From assembly GCF_015207105.1 (NCBI RefSeq), contig NZ_JADEXO010000002.1:62001-126000 (forward strand): 64,000 nt of DNA, in the 5' to 3' direction. The notes beneath the pieces are model-generated. The model was given only the letters and a program-made list of their open reading frames with translations. It was not told where the DNA came from and did no database searches. The stretch comes from a cf. Phormidesmis sp. LEGE 11477. GTDB taxonomy: Bacteria > Cyanobacteriota > Cyanobacteriia > Phormidesmidales > Phormidesmidaceae. Of this stretch, positions 8,999 to 17,721 are shown piece after piece. Made by a program: the position numbers and the translations under genes. Positions within the stretch are counted from its first letter, which is position 1. The number at the start of each line of letters is the position of its first letter.

Positions 8999-9424
8999 CT
9001 ATCCTGTCGGCTCCATTGGTTTACTCATTTCCTGATGTCGATAGCTCAAGGACTCCGCAAACGTCTGGACTTCTTCGAGCAGCTCTTCCGGCATTTCGTC
9101 TAGCAACCGAAACAACCCAACTTTTACAACATCAGCGCGCTTCAGGAGGATCATTTGCTGACGTTTCACAACCTCAACCCCTAAAGTTTCCCGAAAAGCC
9201 CCTTCCTCAGAAGCCGCCGCCCTTCGTAACCCCTCAGCCTCCAGCTTCACCCAGTCACCAAAAAGCTCTACCAAAAACACTTGCGCTGGTTCTAGAACCT
9301 CAACAATAGTGCCCACCGTGCCGATAGGCGCTCTATCGGCAACCGTCAAAGCATTGTCAAAACCGCTCTTCAACGGAACGGGCTCTAATAGCCGAACTCG
9401 ATCTAATAGATTGAACTGTTCCAT
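8999..9424 (-). CDS. DUF4926-like protein with a DUF2281-like C-terminal helix
   Basis: A 141-residue protein. Residues about 3-90 read as a DUF4926-type SH3-like barrel: FNLLDRVRLLEPVPL, then APIGTVGTIVEVLEPAQ and FLVELF, followed by a strand ending in VVKV. The last 35 residues, beginning LFRLLDEMPEELLEEVQTFA, look like the short helix of DUF2281 antitoxin-like proteins, where PEELL.EV..F is the recurrent theme. In other genomes these are usually separate small adjacent genes, often near toxin-antitoxin pairs, so here they appear fused in one frame. No toxin gene is adjacent. The opposite-strand frame at 8971-9309 is judged a shadow. Confidence 0.6.
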   Translation of the reverse strand: MEQFNLLDRVRLLEPVPLKSGFDNALTVADRAPIGTVGTIVEVLEPAQVFLVELFGDWVKLEAEGLRRAAASEEGAFRETLGVEVVKRQQMILLKRADVVKVGLFRLLDEMPEELLEEVQTFAESLSYRHQEMSKPMEPTG

Positions 9425-9490
9425 AATTTTGTCGGACGGGTCACCTTCTTAGCCTCACCGTAGCTAGAGAGTGATATCGCATAGTAACGT

Positions 9491-10285
9491 TCAAGTGGCT
9501 CTTCCCTTTCGCTGCTGATAGCTCCAATAGATAGATTCTAGAAAGGTGTTTGCACTCATTTCTGTTGGAAGTTGTTCTAGTTCAACTTTCGCTTTGAGGC
9601 TTTGGGCGAGCTGGGTGCTAATGTTTTGGCGGGCTTCGGGGGTCATCATGCCGCGTCGCTGTAGGTATTCTCTGATGGTGGCGAAGTTGTCGGGGCTGAT
9701 GCGGTTGAAGTCTATGGTATCTAGCAGGTCGGGGCTGACGGCTTTGGCGGTGTCGGATATTTTGATGCCTTCGCTGGCGCTGCGTGAATCCATTTGTACG
9801 ACGAGTGTACCGGCTAGCCAGTCGCCGATTCTCTTTTCTTGTTTGCCTAACAGAATGAAGAAGAAACCAATGAACAAAATGTCGTCTACGGGGCGGGCGA
9901 TCGCACGCAAAGTCGCCTGAAAAAGCCGCACGGGCTGGGCATCGTCTCGAATGACTCGAATCTTGGCATATCGCTTTCCGGGCGTTTGGCCGTACCACAA
10001 GGTTTCAAACCCGACAAAGTAGCCGACGTACAGGCCAAACAACAACAGAGAAAGAATGGCGATCGCCCATAGCTGAAGGGTGTCTGTATCCACAGCGATC
10101 AGCGTACTAGATTCGCCAAGCTGAAACAGCACGAAGATACCGAGCCACAATACCAGCAGTAGGCCAATCCCGAGCACGATGTAATCGATCGCTAGCGCAA
10201 CCGCACGGCTGCCTACGCCTGCTAGCGAAAACTCTAGCTCTACACTTTCGGGCGTTCGGATTTTGATGCTATTAAACAAGCTCAT
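9491..10285 (-). CDS. RDD family membrane protein
   Basis: The protein has 264 residues. The RDD domain starts at about residue 20 with GSRAVALAIDYIVLG (Arg in helix 1), continues with a second hydrophobic helix near 70-95, has the conserved QTPGKRYAKIRVI motif, and ends with LFIGFFFILLGKQEKRIGDWLAGTLVV. RDD proteins are small polytopic membrane proteins of unclear function, some proposed to be ion transporters. The 85-residue hydrophilic C-terminal tail (SPDLLDTIDFNRISPDNFATI and following) is characteristic of the homologues in this type of locus. It lies 56 bases downstream of another membrane-protein gene on the same strand, so the two probably form an operon. Confidence 0.88.
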   Translation of the reverse strand: MSLFNSIKIRTPESVELEFSLAGVGSRAVALAIDYIVLGIGLLLVLWLGIFVLFQLGESSTLIAVDTDTLQLWAIAILSLLLFGLYVGYFVGFETLWYGQTPGKRYAKIRVIRDDAQPVRLFQATLRAIARPVDDILFIGFFFILLGKQEKRIGDWLAGTLVVQMDSRSASEGIKISDTAKAVSPDLLDTIDFNRISPDNFATIREYLQRRGMMTPEARQNISTQLAQSLKAKVELEQLPTEMSANTFLESIYWSYQQRKGRAT

Positions 10286-10341
10286 TGCTGGCCTCAGCGG
10301 ACTCGGGCTTATTCTATATAGCCCGAGTGCGGCCCTGCTGG

Positions 10342-11181
10342 CTAGATATCTGTTGGTTGGATCTGTAGATCTAATCCCTCGCGGCGGCTACGCAAATCGT
10401 AGTAAAGTACGCCTTTTGCCGCCTGCCAGAAGGGAAGTACCACCATACTACCCGCCAAGCTAACCGCAAACAGTATCAAGTACACGATTGAATAGACCGC
10501 CGTCCCAGGTTCAAATCGTGGTAGCAGAAGCAACTGAGGCAAAATACCAGTAAGCAACAGCAGCGGCAACGTGATCAAATAGGTGGCCAACACCACTAGC
10601 TGAATGCGTACAATCGAGTTTTTTGTCAGCGCCCAACTGCGGCCAATGCTCTTGGTCGCGTCATTACCAGGTTCTAGCGCTAAGGGCACTTCGACCAAAA
10701 ACAAACGGCTAGCCATCCAAAGTAAACCAAAGAAGAAGATGGCAAGAAACAGCAGACCGCCGATGATAGAGGTAATAAGAACGCCGCTTGGCCCTATAAG
10801 CGATAAAAACGGGCCTAGCAAGGTAGAGACGATCAGGCTAACGATAACCGCCGCGATTCCCAGGACGATATAGGTGGCAATAAAAATAAGAATAAAGAGT
10901 ATACCAAGCCCTAAAAACGACCAGAGCTTTGGGTTGACCTGCTGATAGGCTTGCTTGGGTGTTTCTGGCTGATTAATCAGCTCTTGATAGGCCATCCGTG
11001 CTATTAGCCCAGTGTGCATGCCGTATTTAGCCCAGCCATAGACAGGCACTAGCAGCCAAAGACAGGCCCGAGCGGACAGGCCGAAGTAAGTTTTAAAGCG
11101 ATCGCGATAAATTCTCAGCGCAGCGCTAACAACATTACCCGGACTCAGTGGCCCTGGCGTGGAAGACGAATCCGAAATCAT
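10342..11181 (-). CDS. Polytopic membrane protein of the RDD/SpoIIM locus
   Basis: A 279-residue integral membrane protein with about six hydrophobic segments and the N-terminal motif GNVVSAALRIYRDRFKTYFG. That motif is typical of the DUF975/glycerophosphodiesterase-membrane-domain-like families, which often begin with an amphipathic helix ending in Phe-Lys..F. No soluble catalytic domain is attached. It is upstream of the RDD gene on the same strand and divergent from the SpoIIM-like gene, with 120 bases between the ATGs. The function is unknown. The repeated presence of such proteins next to RDD, SpoIIM, MoxR and DUF58 genes suggests they form one membrane complex, which is an inference. 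Confidence 0.75.
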   Translation of the reverse strand: MISDSSSTPGPLSPGNVVSAALRIYRDRFKTYFGLSARACLWLLVPVYGWAKYGMHTGLIARMAYQELINQPETPKQAYQQVNPKLWSFLGLGILFILIFIATYIVLGIAAVIVSLIVSTLLGPFLSLIGPSGVLITSIIGGLLFLAIFFFGLLWMASRLFLVEVPLALEPGNDATKSIGRSWALTKNSIVRIQLVVLATYLITLPLLLLTGILPQLLLLPRFEPGTAVYSIVYLILFAVSLAGSMVVLPFWQAAKGVLYYDLRSRREGLDLQIQPTDI

Positions 11182-11301
11182 CGCGAGTGCTCCTTCATGT
11201 TTATCACAGAGATCAAAGTGCGTGGTTTGCGATCACATTACTACAGCGCTTCAAAAAGCGTAAGCTATGTTACTTAAAGGACATCTTTACGAGTGATCGC
11301 G

Positions 11302-12315
11302 ATGAATGTGCAAAGGTGGATAGCCCGACGGGAAACGAGCTGGCGACAGCTTGAGCAGTTGCTAAAGCTATCCGAGAAAAGGGGCCTCAAGTCGCTCGAA
11401 AGCGATCAGGTGCGGCAGATGGCTAGCCTGTATCGATCGGTATCGGCGGATTTGGCCCGCGCCCAAAGCTATCAGATCAGCCCAGCGGTGATCAGAGACC
11501 TGCGATCGCTCACTTCGCGCGGCTACAGCCAAATCTATCAGGGGTCACGCCGGCAGGAGTGGAAGGAGATAGTAGACTTCTATCGCTACGGCTTTCCAGA
11601 AGTCGTCCAGCAGTGCTGGGCCTATATCGCAGTGGCAACGCTGCTGTTTATGGCGGGCGGCGCGGTGGGCTGGTGGTACGCCTGGCAAGACGATAGCTTT
11701 ATGACACTGGTGCTGAGCAGCGGCTTTGTCGAAGAGGTACGCGATAGCAGAGAGCTATGGACGGTTTCGATTATGGGAAATGAGCCGGTTGTCTCTAGCG
11801 GCCTCATGATCAACAACATCACCGTGGCTTTCTTTGCCATCATTGGCGGCGTGGCTATGTACCTTCAGCAGATTCCTATAATTACGCCGCCAGGCGGGTT
11901 TACGATCTACATACTGGTCTCTAATGGGGTGATGATTGGCTGTGTGGCGGCGCTGGTTGCCCAGGTGAATTTGGCCTACGACCTGTGGGCGTTTGTATTT
12001 CCTCACGGGGCGCTAGAGCTGCCTGCAATTTTCTTGGCGGGCGGGGCAGGGCTGCTGCTGGCTAGAGGAATTTTGCTGCCGGGGCGCTACCGTCGAATAG
12101 ACGCGCTGAAGGTATATGGCCTGCAGGCAGCTAAGCTGGTGTATGGCATTGTGCCCATGCTAGTAATCGCCGGGATTATCGAAGGCTTTTTCTCACCCCA
12201 GACATGGATTTTGAATGAACTGAAGTATGTCGTAGGCACGGCGATCTTCGTGGCGCTAGTGCAGTACTGTCGGCGGCGGCGACCTGAAGCTGACACGCTA
12301 GAGACGACGGTCTAA
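11302..12315 (+). CDS. SpoIIM family (stage II sporulation protein M-like) membrane protein
   Basis: The protein has about 337 residues. The start MNVQRWIARRETSWRQLEQLL matches what I recall of cyanobacterial homologues; the frame opens three codons earlier with a GTG (11293). The N-terminal 110 residues are soluble and helical, with YRSVSADLARAQSY as a family motif. About five to six membrane segments follow (for example VATLLFMAGGAVGWWYAW and LPAIFLAGGAGLLLARGI). SpoIIM in Bacillus acts with SpoIID/SpoIIP in peptidoglycan remodelling during engulfment; in non-sporulating bacteria the family accompanies MoxR/DUF58 genes and its role is not defined. Divergent from the upstream membrane gene and convergent with the DUF58 gene. 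Confidence 0.88.
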   Translation: MNVQRWIARRETSWRQLEQLLKLSEKRGLKSLESDQVRQMASLYRSVSADLARAQSYQISPAVIRDLRSLTSRGYSQIYQGSRRQEWKEIVDFYRYGFPEVVQQCWAYIAVATLLFMAGGAVGWWYAWQDDSFMTLVLSSGFVEEVRDSRELWTVSIMGNEPVVSSGLMINNITVAFFAIIGGVAMYLQQIPIITPPGGFTIYILVSNGVMIGCVAALVAQVNLAYDLWAFVFPHGALELPAIFLAGGAGLLLARGILLPGRYRRIDALKVYGLQAAKLVYGIVPMLVIAGIIEGFFSPQTWILNELKYVVGTAIFVALVQYCRRRRPEADTLETTV

Positions 12316-12322
12316 AACTACC

Positions 12323-12393
12323 GATCTAAAGCTACAGTCCTAAAGCTGACAACCTAGAGCTAAAGATCTAAAAACAAAGATCTAAAGCTACAG
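12323..12393. repeat. Stuttered repeat GATCTAAAGCTACAG between convergent genes
   Basis: An identical 15-mer occurs at 12323-12337 and 12379-12393. Degraded versions (CCTAAAGCTGACA, AGAGCTAAAGATCTAAAAACAAA) fill the space between. The second exact copy contains the stop codon of the minus-strand DUF58 gene, so the end of that gene has apparently been copied into the spacer. The spacer separates the converging SpoIIM and DUF58 genes. Confidence 0.8.
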
Positions 12394-13749
12394 CAGCGCA
12401 CGGGCCTTAATCCGCAGGTAGTTGTCTACCAAAGCTTCCGTAATGGCATTAGCGGGTGCGTCCAACACCATCACGCCGCTTTTTTTCAGCCGGCTCAGGG
12501 CCGCTCGCCTTTGCGCGATCAGATCGATGGCGACAGCTTTTTCGTACGCGCCTGAAATATCGGGCTGGGTAGCGGCGGCTTGCTGGTCCACGTGCGGATC
12601 GCGCAGGGTGACGCAAAAGGGAAGATAGCGAGGCCGCAGACGAACCAGGGCGCTAAGCAGCTCGGCAGAGGCGGTTTGGTCAATAACGTCGGTGATAGCA
12701 ACGACGAGCGCCCGGCGATTTTGAGCCCGAACCACCTGAGTGACTGCGCCAAAGTAGTCGGATTCTACCAGTGTTGGCTGGATCGGGGTGAGCTGTTCGA
12801 TCATTTGGCGCAGATAGGGCTGGCCGCGTTTGGGGGGCATCCAGGTGTGCATCGTGCGATCAAAGATGCCGATACCGACGCGATCGCCCCGCCGAATACC
12901 AGCTAGCGCCAAGGCCAAAGTCGCATTCAGTCCCCAGTCAAATCGCGACAGTCCCTGCACCTGAGCAGTCATCAACCGACCGCGATCTAGCAAGATAATT
13001 AGCGTCTGCTCTCGCTCTGGCTCTAGCGCACGAACCAGGGGCTGACTACGACGAGCGGTCGCTTTCCAATCGATAAAGCGCGGATCGTCACCGACATCGT
13101 ACTCTCGCAGCTCGGCAAATTCAGTGCCAACGCCAAGCTTACGCTTTTGCTTGAGGGTGCCTGTAGACTGTAAGGCCAAGCGAATGGTCAACTGACGCAG
13201 ACCGATCAGATCGGGATAGACAGCCGCTGATTCTGTGGCCGGAATGCGCCAGCCAGACCAGGCGAGTTTGAGCGGCCCTCGCTGACGAACGTCAATGTCA
13301 CCCCAGGTATAATCGCCTCGACGCTTGGGATTGACGGTGTAGTCTAGCGTCTGTACGGTTTGGTCTAAACTGCCTGAACTGGCCGTATTTAGCGCTGCAA
13401 TCATAGCTCGCAGCGGCATGTCTGGGCCATCAAAAGCGACAGGATAGCGATCGTAAATCAGAATATCGGCGGCTGTTTTCGATGTGATCTGCAGCTCAAT
13501 GTGATTATCGCGGCCAATAGACAGACGCTGTAACGGATCGCGAACGATCTGGACGCGGCGCTGCTTGACCATGATGCCGTCCCACAGCATCGCTAGTAGA
13601 ACCGCACCGTCGAAGCAAAGCACAGCCAAAAGGGCAAGGGCGACTCGACCTCCACCACCGCTACCACCGCCTCCCGTAAAGGTCGCCAGCACCGTCGCCG
13701 CCGCCCCGCCCGCAATCAGCAGTCCATAGGTTCTTCGAGTAGGCACCAT
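12388..13749 (-). CDS. DUF58 domain protein (vWA-like)
   Basis: The protein has 453 residues. Two hydrophobic segments near the N-terminus (about 8-28 and 35-55, with a Gly-rich loop) anchor it in the membrane. The central hallmark is FAELREYDVGDDPRFIDWKA followed by TARRSQPLVR, the DUF58 signature. The C-terminal half has a von Willebrand A-like arrangement (IILLDRGRLM, then DRVGIGIFDR and ALVVAITDVID), with an altered metal site. DUF58 proteins are nearly always encoded next to a MoxR AAA ATPase and are thought to be its partner or substrate adaptor. Here MoxR is 48 bases upstream on the same strand, DUF4350 and DUF4129 further upstream. Confidence 0.9.
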   Translation of the reverse strand: MVPTRRTYGLLIAGGAAATVLATFTGGGGSGGGGRVALALLAVLCFDGAVLLAMLWDGIMVKQRRVQIVRDPLQRLSIGRDNHIELQITSKTAADILIYDRYPVAFDGPDMPLRAMIAALNTASSGSLDQTVQTLDYTVNPKRRGDYTWGDIDVRQRGPLKLAWSGWRIPATESAAVYPDLIGLRQLTIRLALQSTGTLKQKRKLGVGTEFAELREYDVGDDPRFIDWKATARRSQPLVRALEPEREQTLIILLDRGRLMTAQVQGLSRFDWGLNATLALALAGIRRGDRVGIGIFDRTMHTWMPPKRGQPYLRQMIEQLTPIQPTLVESDYFGAVTQVVRAQNRRALVVAITDVIDQTASAELLSALVRLRPRYLPFCVTLRDPHVDQQAAATQPDISGAYEKAVAIDLIAQRRAALSRLKKSGVMVLDAPANAITEALVDNYLRIKARALL

Positions 13750-13797
13750 ATGTTTTGATCCGTTGTTTTAGCTTCCTTACTCCCAGACCAGCCAGAC

Positions 13798-14748
13798 CTA
13801 TCTAGGAACAGGTACGCTCTCTAGCAATCCTCGAATCACGTTATCGGCGCTAGAGCCATCGAGCTGCGCCTCTGCCCCCAGAATCAAACGGTGCCTGAGC
13901 AATGGCGGAGCGACGGCCTTCACCGCATCGGGAGAAACGTAGTCATAGCCCTGTAGCCAGGCGTAGGCTTTACTTGCCTGTAGCCACTGCACAGTCGCCC
14001 GTGGTGAGGTACCGACTTCTAAATCGGGGTGCTGCCGTGTCTTGTGAGCCAAAGCTAGCAGATAGTCTAAAACCGGCTCTTGCACGACTACCTGCTTGAC
14101 GGCCTGACGAACGTTGAGAATATCAGCAGCGGTAGTCACTGGCTGCAATCGGCTCAGCGAGGTTCGCTTGGCTTCAAAGCCTGCCTGGGCGTTGAGCAGC
14201 ATCTGCTTTTCAGCCTCAGGGGTGGGGTAGTCGACCACCAGCTTGAACAAAAAGCGATCGAGCTGAGCTTCGGGCAGCGGATAGGTCCCTTCGTATTCCA
14301 AGGGGTTTTGAGTCGCGACTACCCAAAACAAATTGGGCAGCGGATGGCTAGTCCCGTCGAGCGTTACCTGCTGCTCTTCCATCGCTTCTAGCAGCGCGGC
14401 CTGCGTCTTAGGCGGCGTGCGGTTGACTTCATCAGCCAGCAGCACTTGGGTGAAAACTGGGCCTTTTTTCAGCGTGAAGCTGCGCGTGTTCAGATCGAAG
14501 ACATTGGTGCCCAAGATATCTGAGGGCAAAATATCGGGCGTGAGCTGAACGCGGCAGAAATCGGCCTGCAGCAGTTGAGAAATGACCTTGACTAGCAGGG
14601 TTTTGCCCGTACCAGGCACGCCTTCTAGAATGACGTGACCGTCGGCGAGTAGCGCCACCAGCAGTTGATCGACCAGCGACTGCTGACCAACGACGACCTG
14701 GTTGACGGCCTGACTAATCCGACTAAGGCTGGCTTGCAGTTCGTTCAT
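13798..14748 (-). CDS. MoxR family AAA ATPase
   Basis: The protein has 316 residues, the usual MoxR length. Visible motifs are Walker A GVPGTGKTLLVK near residue 39, Walker B VLLADEVNRTPPKTQAALLEAM near 107, sensor 1 FWVVATQNPLEYEG, the Arg-finger region LPEAQLDRFLFK, and the C-terminal lid GTSPRATVQWLQASKAYA. MoxR AAA+ proteins are hexameric chaperone-like ATPases that load metals or mature complexes together with vWA-domain partners. The gene lies between DUF58 (48 bases downstream) and DUF4350 (30 bases upstream), which strongly suggests one operon. The client is unknown; the DUF58 protein is the likely partner. Confidence 0.95.
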   Translation of the reverse strand: MNELQASLSRISQAVNQVVVGQQSLVDQLLVALLADGHVILEGVPGTGKTLLVKVISQLLQADFCRVQLTPDILPSDILGTNVFDLNTRSFTLKKGPVFTQVLLADEVNRTPPKTQAALLEAMEEQQVTLDGTSHPLPNLFWVVATQNPLEYEGTYPLPEAQLDRFLFKLVVDYPTPEAEKQMLLNAQAGFEAKRTSLSRLQPVTTAADILNVRQAVKQVVVQEPVLDYLLALAHKTRQHPDLEVGTSPRATVQWLQASKAYAWLQGYDYVSPDAVKAVAPPLLRHRLILGAEAQLDGSSADNVIRGLLESVPVPR

Positions 14749-14778
14749 GCCTAAACTTCTTTCCGTAGCGTTGTTTTA

Positions 14779-16044
14779 CTAATCGACTTTCTGAGCTGAC
14801 TGATTGGCCTGTCGGCCTGCTGAACGATTGGCCTTGAAAGCTAGAGACTGAAGCCGCTGCAGCCAGGTGCGTAAGGCGCTGCTGTTTCGGGGCGCTGATT
14901 GTAATACATTCAGTTCGCCAGGGTTTTGACCGATCTGCTGCCAGGCGGTTTGCAGCGTTGCCAAAGAGACAGGCGCTTCACCCAGTCCTAGAGCCTTCTG
15001 TAATTTCTTTTGCTCAGCCTGGGTAAGGGTTTCGACGAGAAAATCGCGGCTGTCGGCTTTGTGCAGTACGCCTGCTAGCGCCTTGATATAGGCTTCGCTG
15101 TTGTTGGTTTTGACGACAGGCAGCGATCGCCTTAGTCCCAGCCGACGATTTTGAGCAATCAGCACCACGATTAATACAACAGCGGCCTGCGCGATCGCAA
15201 CTAGCAGCGGCGTTCTAGACAGATAGCCCACCCAGGTTCCTGCTACTTCTTCGACCACAACGTCTCTATCTCTGTAACCGTGCAGATATTCATCCACCCA
15301 GATTGGCCCGCCCGCTTCGTTAGCCAACTGCGCCAAAAACGCAAAGTTCCCCGGCGCATCGAGATAGGCATTTGCCGCCAAGAACGGCGTCGTTGACACG
15401 ATCGAACGGCCAGCAGCAGTCCTAGCCTCAGTGTTACCTTCAGGGTCGCTTCCAGAGCTAGCTTCAGAAGTGCCTTCGGAATTGTCTACCAAGTTATCTC
15501 TATCAACTTCCCAAACCACAGCACCATAGCCATCAGACAATAGGGGAGCCTGAGCCTCTTCCTTACGGCGGCGAGTCGCGATCGCCACTTCACCGACTTC
15601 AGAAGCTAGCTCAGAGAAAAAAGGCGCGGCTGTCACCGCCTGCGGCTGTCCTAACAGAATCAACTGATTACCTTGATCTAGCCAGTCTTCTTGATCAACA
15701 AAAGTGCTGAACAGTTCTATAGATATCCCCGAAGGCACAACTCGAAGCAGTGTTGCCGGACGATCAGACGCCGTTTTTTCTACCAGCTCGGACAAAGGTC
15801 GCTGCCACCTTTCGATCGGTGCGCCCTGCGTTTGCATGTACTCGTACCAAGCACCGTAGCCACCCGGATTGGTTTGCCACGTAGATCCTGCCGAGGTGCG
15901 GTTATAGGTCGGCGCGATCGCCAGCGCCACCAGCAGCACTATCAATAGTATGCCAATGATCCAATAGCGACGATTCGGCGATTTAGTCTCAGTTCTGTCA
16001 TCAGGAGAGCTAGTCTCAGGCGAGTTTGAAGGAGAAACCGTCAT
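14779..16044 (-). CDS. DUF4350 domain protein
   Basis: The protein has 421 residues. A Ser/Pro/Thr-rich N-terminus leads to one membrane helix at about 27-45 (IIGILLIVLLVALAIA). The DUF4350 region follows, with TSAGSTWQTNPGGYGAWYEYM, and then an extracytoplasmic domain containing QLILLGQP and the strongly conserved WVDEYLHGY near residue 250. A second helix at about 277-295 (LLVAIAQAAVVLIVVLIAQ) precedes a cytoplasmic C-terminal domain. DUF4350 resembles a GATase-like sensor fold. Start and DUF4129 stop overlap by four bases (16041-16044), indicating translational coupling. It contains an acidic insert (about 185-205) not expected in the core family. Confidence 0.85.
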   Translation of the reverse strand: MTVSPSNSPETSSPDDRTETKSPNRRYWIIGILLIVLLVALAIAPTYNRTSAGSTWQTNPGGYGAWYEYMQTQGAPIERWQRPLSELVEKTASDRPATLLRVVPSGISIELFSTFVDQEDWLDQGNQLILLGQPQAVTAAPFFSELASEVGEVAIATRRRKEEAQAPLLSDGYGAVVWEVDRDNLVDNSEGTSEASSGSDPEGNTEARTAAGRSIVSTTPFLAANAYLDAPGNFAFLAQLANEAGGPIWVDEYLHGYRDRDVVVEEVAGTWVGYLSRTPLLVAIAQAAVVLIVVLIAQNRRLGLRRSLPVVKTNNSEAYIKALAGVLHKADSRDFLVETLTQAEQKKLQKALGLGEAPVSLATLQTAWQQIGQNPGELNVLQSAPRNSSALRTWLQRLQSLAFKANRSAGRQANQSAQKVD

Positions 16045-16661
16045 TTCTTTGCGATCTCCTTCTGAATTTGTTCGTAGGCGCGGCGACAGCGTTTGAACAT
16101 CTCAGCCGTGGCAGTCGCAGCCCCAAACGTCAGCCGCTCATGAGTGCCAATCAATAGCTGATAGGGGCGGGGCATCGGTTTCCCCAACGCCTGATCAAGA
16201 CTCGCCAAATACTCACCATCCGTGCGACTAGGATCGTGTGTCAGCGTGCGGCTATCGTCTAACTGCTGCAGGGTGGCCTGATACAGCGCTTTACACGCCT
16301 CGCCATAGTGACCATTCTGAGCAAAGGTCTGAGCCTGCTGCCACCAGTACTGAGCACTGTGATCTGCCTCAGGGGCGATCGCACTTTGGCCTAGCTTCAC
16401 CCACTGCCGATCTTGCGCCAGCCATTTTTGAATAGAAGGCTCCAGCGCTCGGTACAGCAGCCAGCCCAGCCAGACCGACAGCGCCACGACAAACAGCCAA
16501 AACAATACCCGCCCAACTTCCTCTGGCAAAGACCAGTCTGGAAATTCAGGCAAATCAATATCGGCTTGAGCAAACTGATACTCCAGCCATTCGGAGCCGC
16601 GTCGCCACATCTGACTAAGCCGCCAGCCGATAGAAGTTGTGTTGTAAGCGCCTGTGGACAT
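16041..16661 (-). CDS. DUF4129 domain protein
   Basis: The protein has 206 residues from the ATG at 16661. The opening MSTGAYNTTSIGWRLSQMWR matches what I recall of the family start in cyanobacteria; the frame stays open to a GTG at 16763. One membrane helix (VLFWLFVVALSVWLGWLLYR) separates a short N-terminal segment from the C-terminal DUF4129 helical region with GHYGEACKALYQATLQQL and LTHDPSRTDGEYLASL. In this family the domain is reminiscent of transglutaminase-associated C-termini. It is the first clear gene of the DUF4129-DUF4350-MoxR-DUF58 operon and overlaps DUF4350 by ATGA. Function is unknown. Confidence 0.8.
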   Translation of the reverse strand: MSTGAYNTTSIGWRLSQMWRRGSEWLEYQFAQADIDLPEFPDWSLPEEVGRVLFWLFVVALSVWLGWLLYRALEPSIQKWLAQDRQWVKLGQSAIAPEADHSAQYWWQQAQTFAQNGHYGEACKALYQATLQQLDDSRTLTHDPSRTDGEYLASLDQALGKPMPRPYQLLIGTHERLTFGAATATAEMFKRCRRAYEQIQKEIAKK

Positions 16662-16833
16662 AGCGGCAAGAACTGCTGCGTGTTGTGGCCTGGGCACGCC
16701 TAAGCTATCACCCCAGCTAGCCCCTAAGTTAGCACCTCTTTGCCACAGCGCCTCAACAACCACAGCGCTTTAATCACTAATGCTTTGATCAATAAGATAG
16801 AGCAGCCTTTGCAGAGCTACTTTGCCTAGCAGA

Positions 16834-17223
16834 TCATCCTCGGCCAAAAAGACGCTTGAACGGATTTGATGCAATCTGCCCAATCGAAGGGGACATTTCT
16901 TTCTTGGCAGCTTGAACCGGATCGGCATCGGTAAGAATTTTGGCCCCGCGCCTGCTGATGTCTACACTGCGCTCTCGACTGTTTGTAGATACTAGCGTTG
17001 CTTTGGGATTGCTATCGTCAGATTCCACATCAGACAAAGCGGCTTGATAGGCTTGGTTTAGGCTAGGAATGCTCGCTGCGATCGCCCGCAACTCCATCAC
17101 TCGGCCTTCTAGATTCTGACCAATACCCGTAAGCTGCGCCTGCAACCCGGCTGGCAAAGACTCCTCTTGCTCGCTAAGGGCCGTCAAAAAGGCGGTCAGA
17201 TCTTTCTCTTGTTGTTCGTTCAT
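16834..17223 (-). CDS. Hypothetical protein upstream of the DUF4129-MoxR operon
   Basis: A 129-residue, soluble, largely helical protein with no cysteine and no signal peptide. The N-terminal half (MNEQQEKDLTAFLTALSEQE, then LPAGLQAQLTGIG) is an amphipathic helical hairpin. The C-terminal part is polar and ends with NPFKRLFGRG, a basic tip. I do not recognise a named family. It is on the same strand and 70-170 bases upstream of DUF4129 (depending on that gene's start), so it may lead the operon. A roughly 950-base gene-free region lies upstream, where the operon promoter probably sits. Confidence 0.6.
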   Translation of the reverse strand: MNEQQEKDLTAFLTALSEQEESLPAGLQAQLTGIGQNLEGRVMELRAIAASIPSLNQAYQAALSDVESDDSNPKATLVSTNSRERSVDISRRGAKILTDADPVQAAKKEMSPSIGQIASNPFKRLFGRG

Positions 17224-17721
17224 AGTGATGTCCTCAGACGGCTTACAAAATAGACATCAGACAATAACGTTAGAAAGTTCACAAGTCTGCTTGCCTAGGT
17301 TTGTCCTTTAGCAGGATAGGCCCATCCTATAGTGAGTGAAACTAGCTGAACCTCTTTCTTCCGAGGTAATGAATAGTCAAGATTGATGAAGCAGCTGTAG
17401 TTTGTTTCTCACTGTTTTCTAGGCGCTATTTTTACGGTCAACTTACTGTTGCGGAAAACGGTCATTCAGCCGCTAGGCATTGTAACCGGAACAGCCAAAC
17501 AGATTAGCGCTCACCACGAGATATCTCTATCCCGCCTTCAATTCTAAAAATCTAGGGTTGTACACGAATCTAGGACTGCATGCTGCACCGTCTACGCAAA
17601 CCCTTACACGCCTCGACTTACGCGCTCAAATCTCTAAACACGTAGTCTCTCTTATGAACTCTTATTTTGGATGACGCTGAAAGTTTTTAGCAGTTGAAAA
17701 TCTCTGGGAGGATCAAACGAT

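Noticed and set aside
8971-9309. Plus-strand open frame of 112 codons
   Set aside because: It lies opposite the DUF4926-like gene, is Pro/Gln/Ser-rich without recognisable motif, and has no RBS. The minus-strand frame shows domain-like words.
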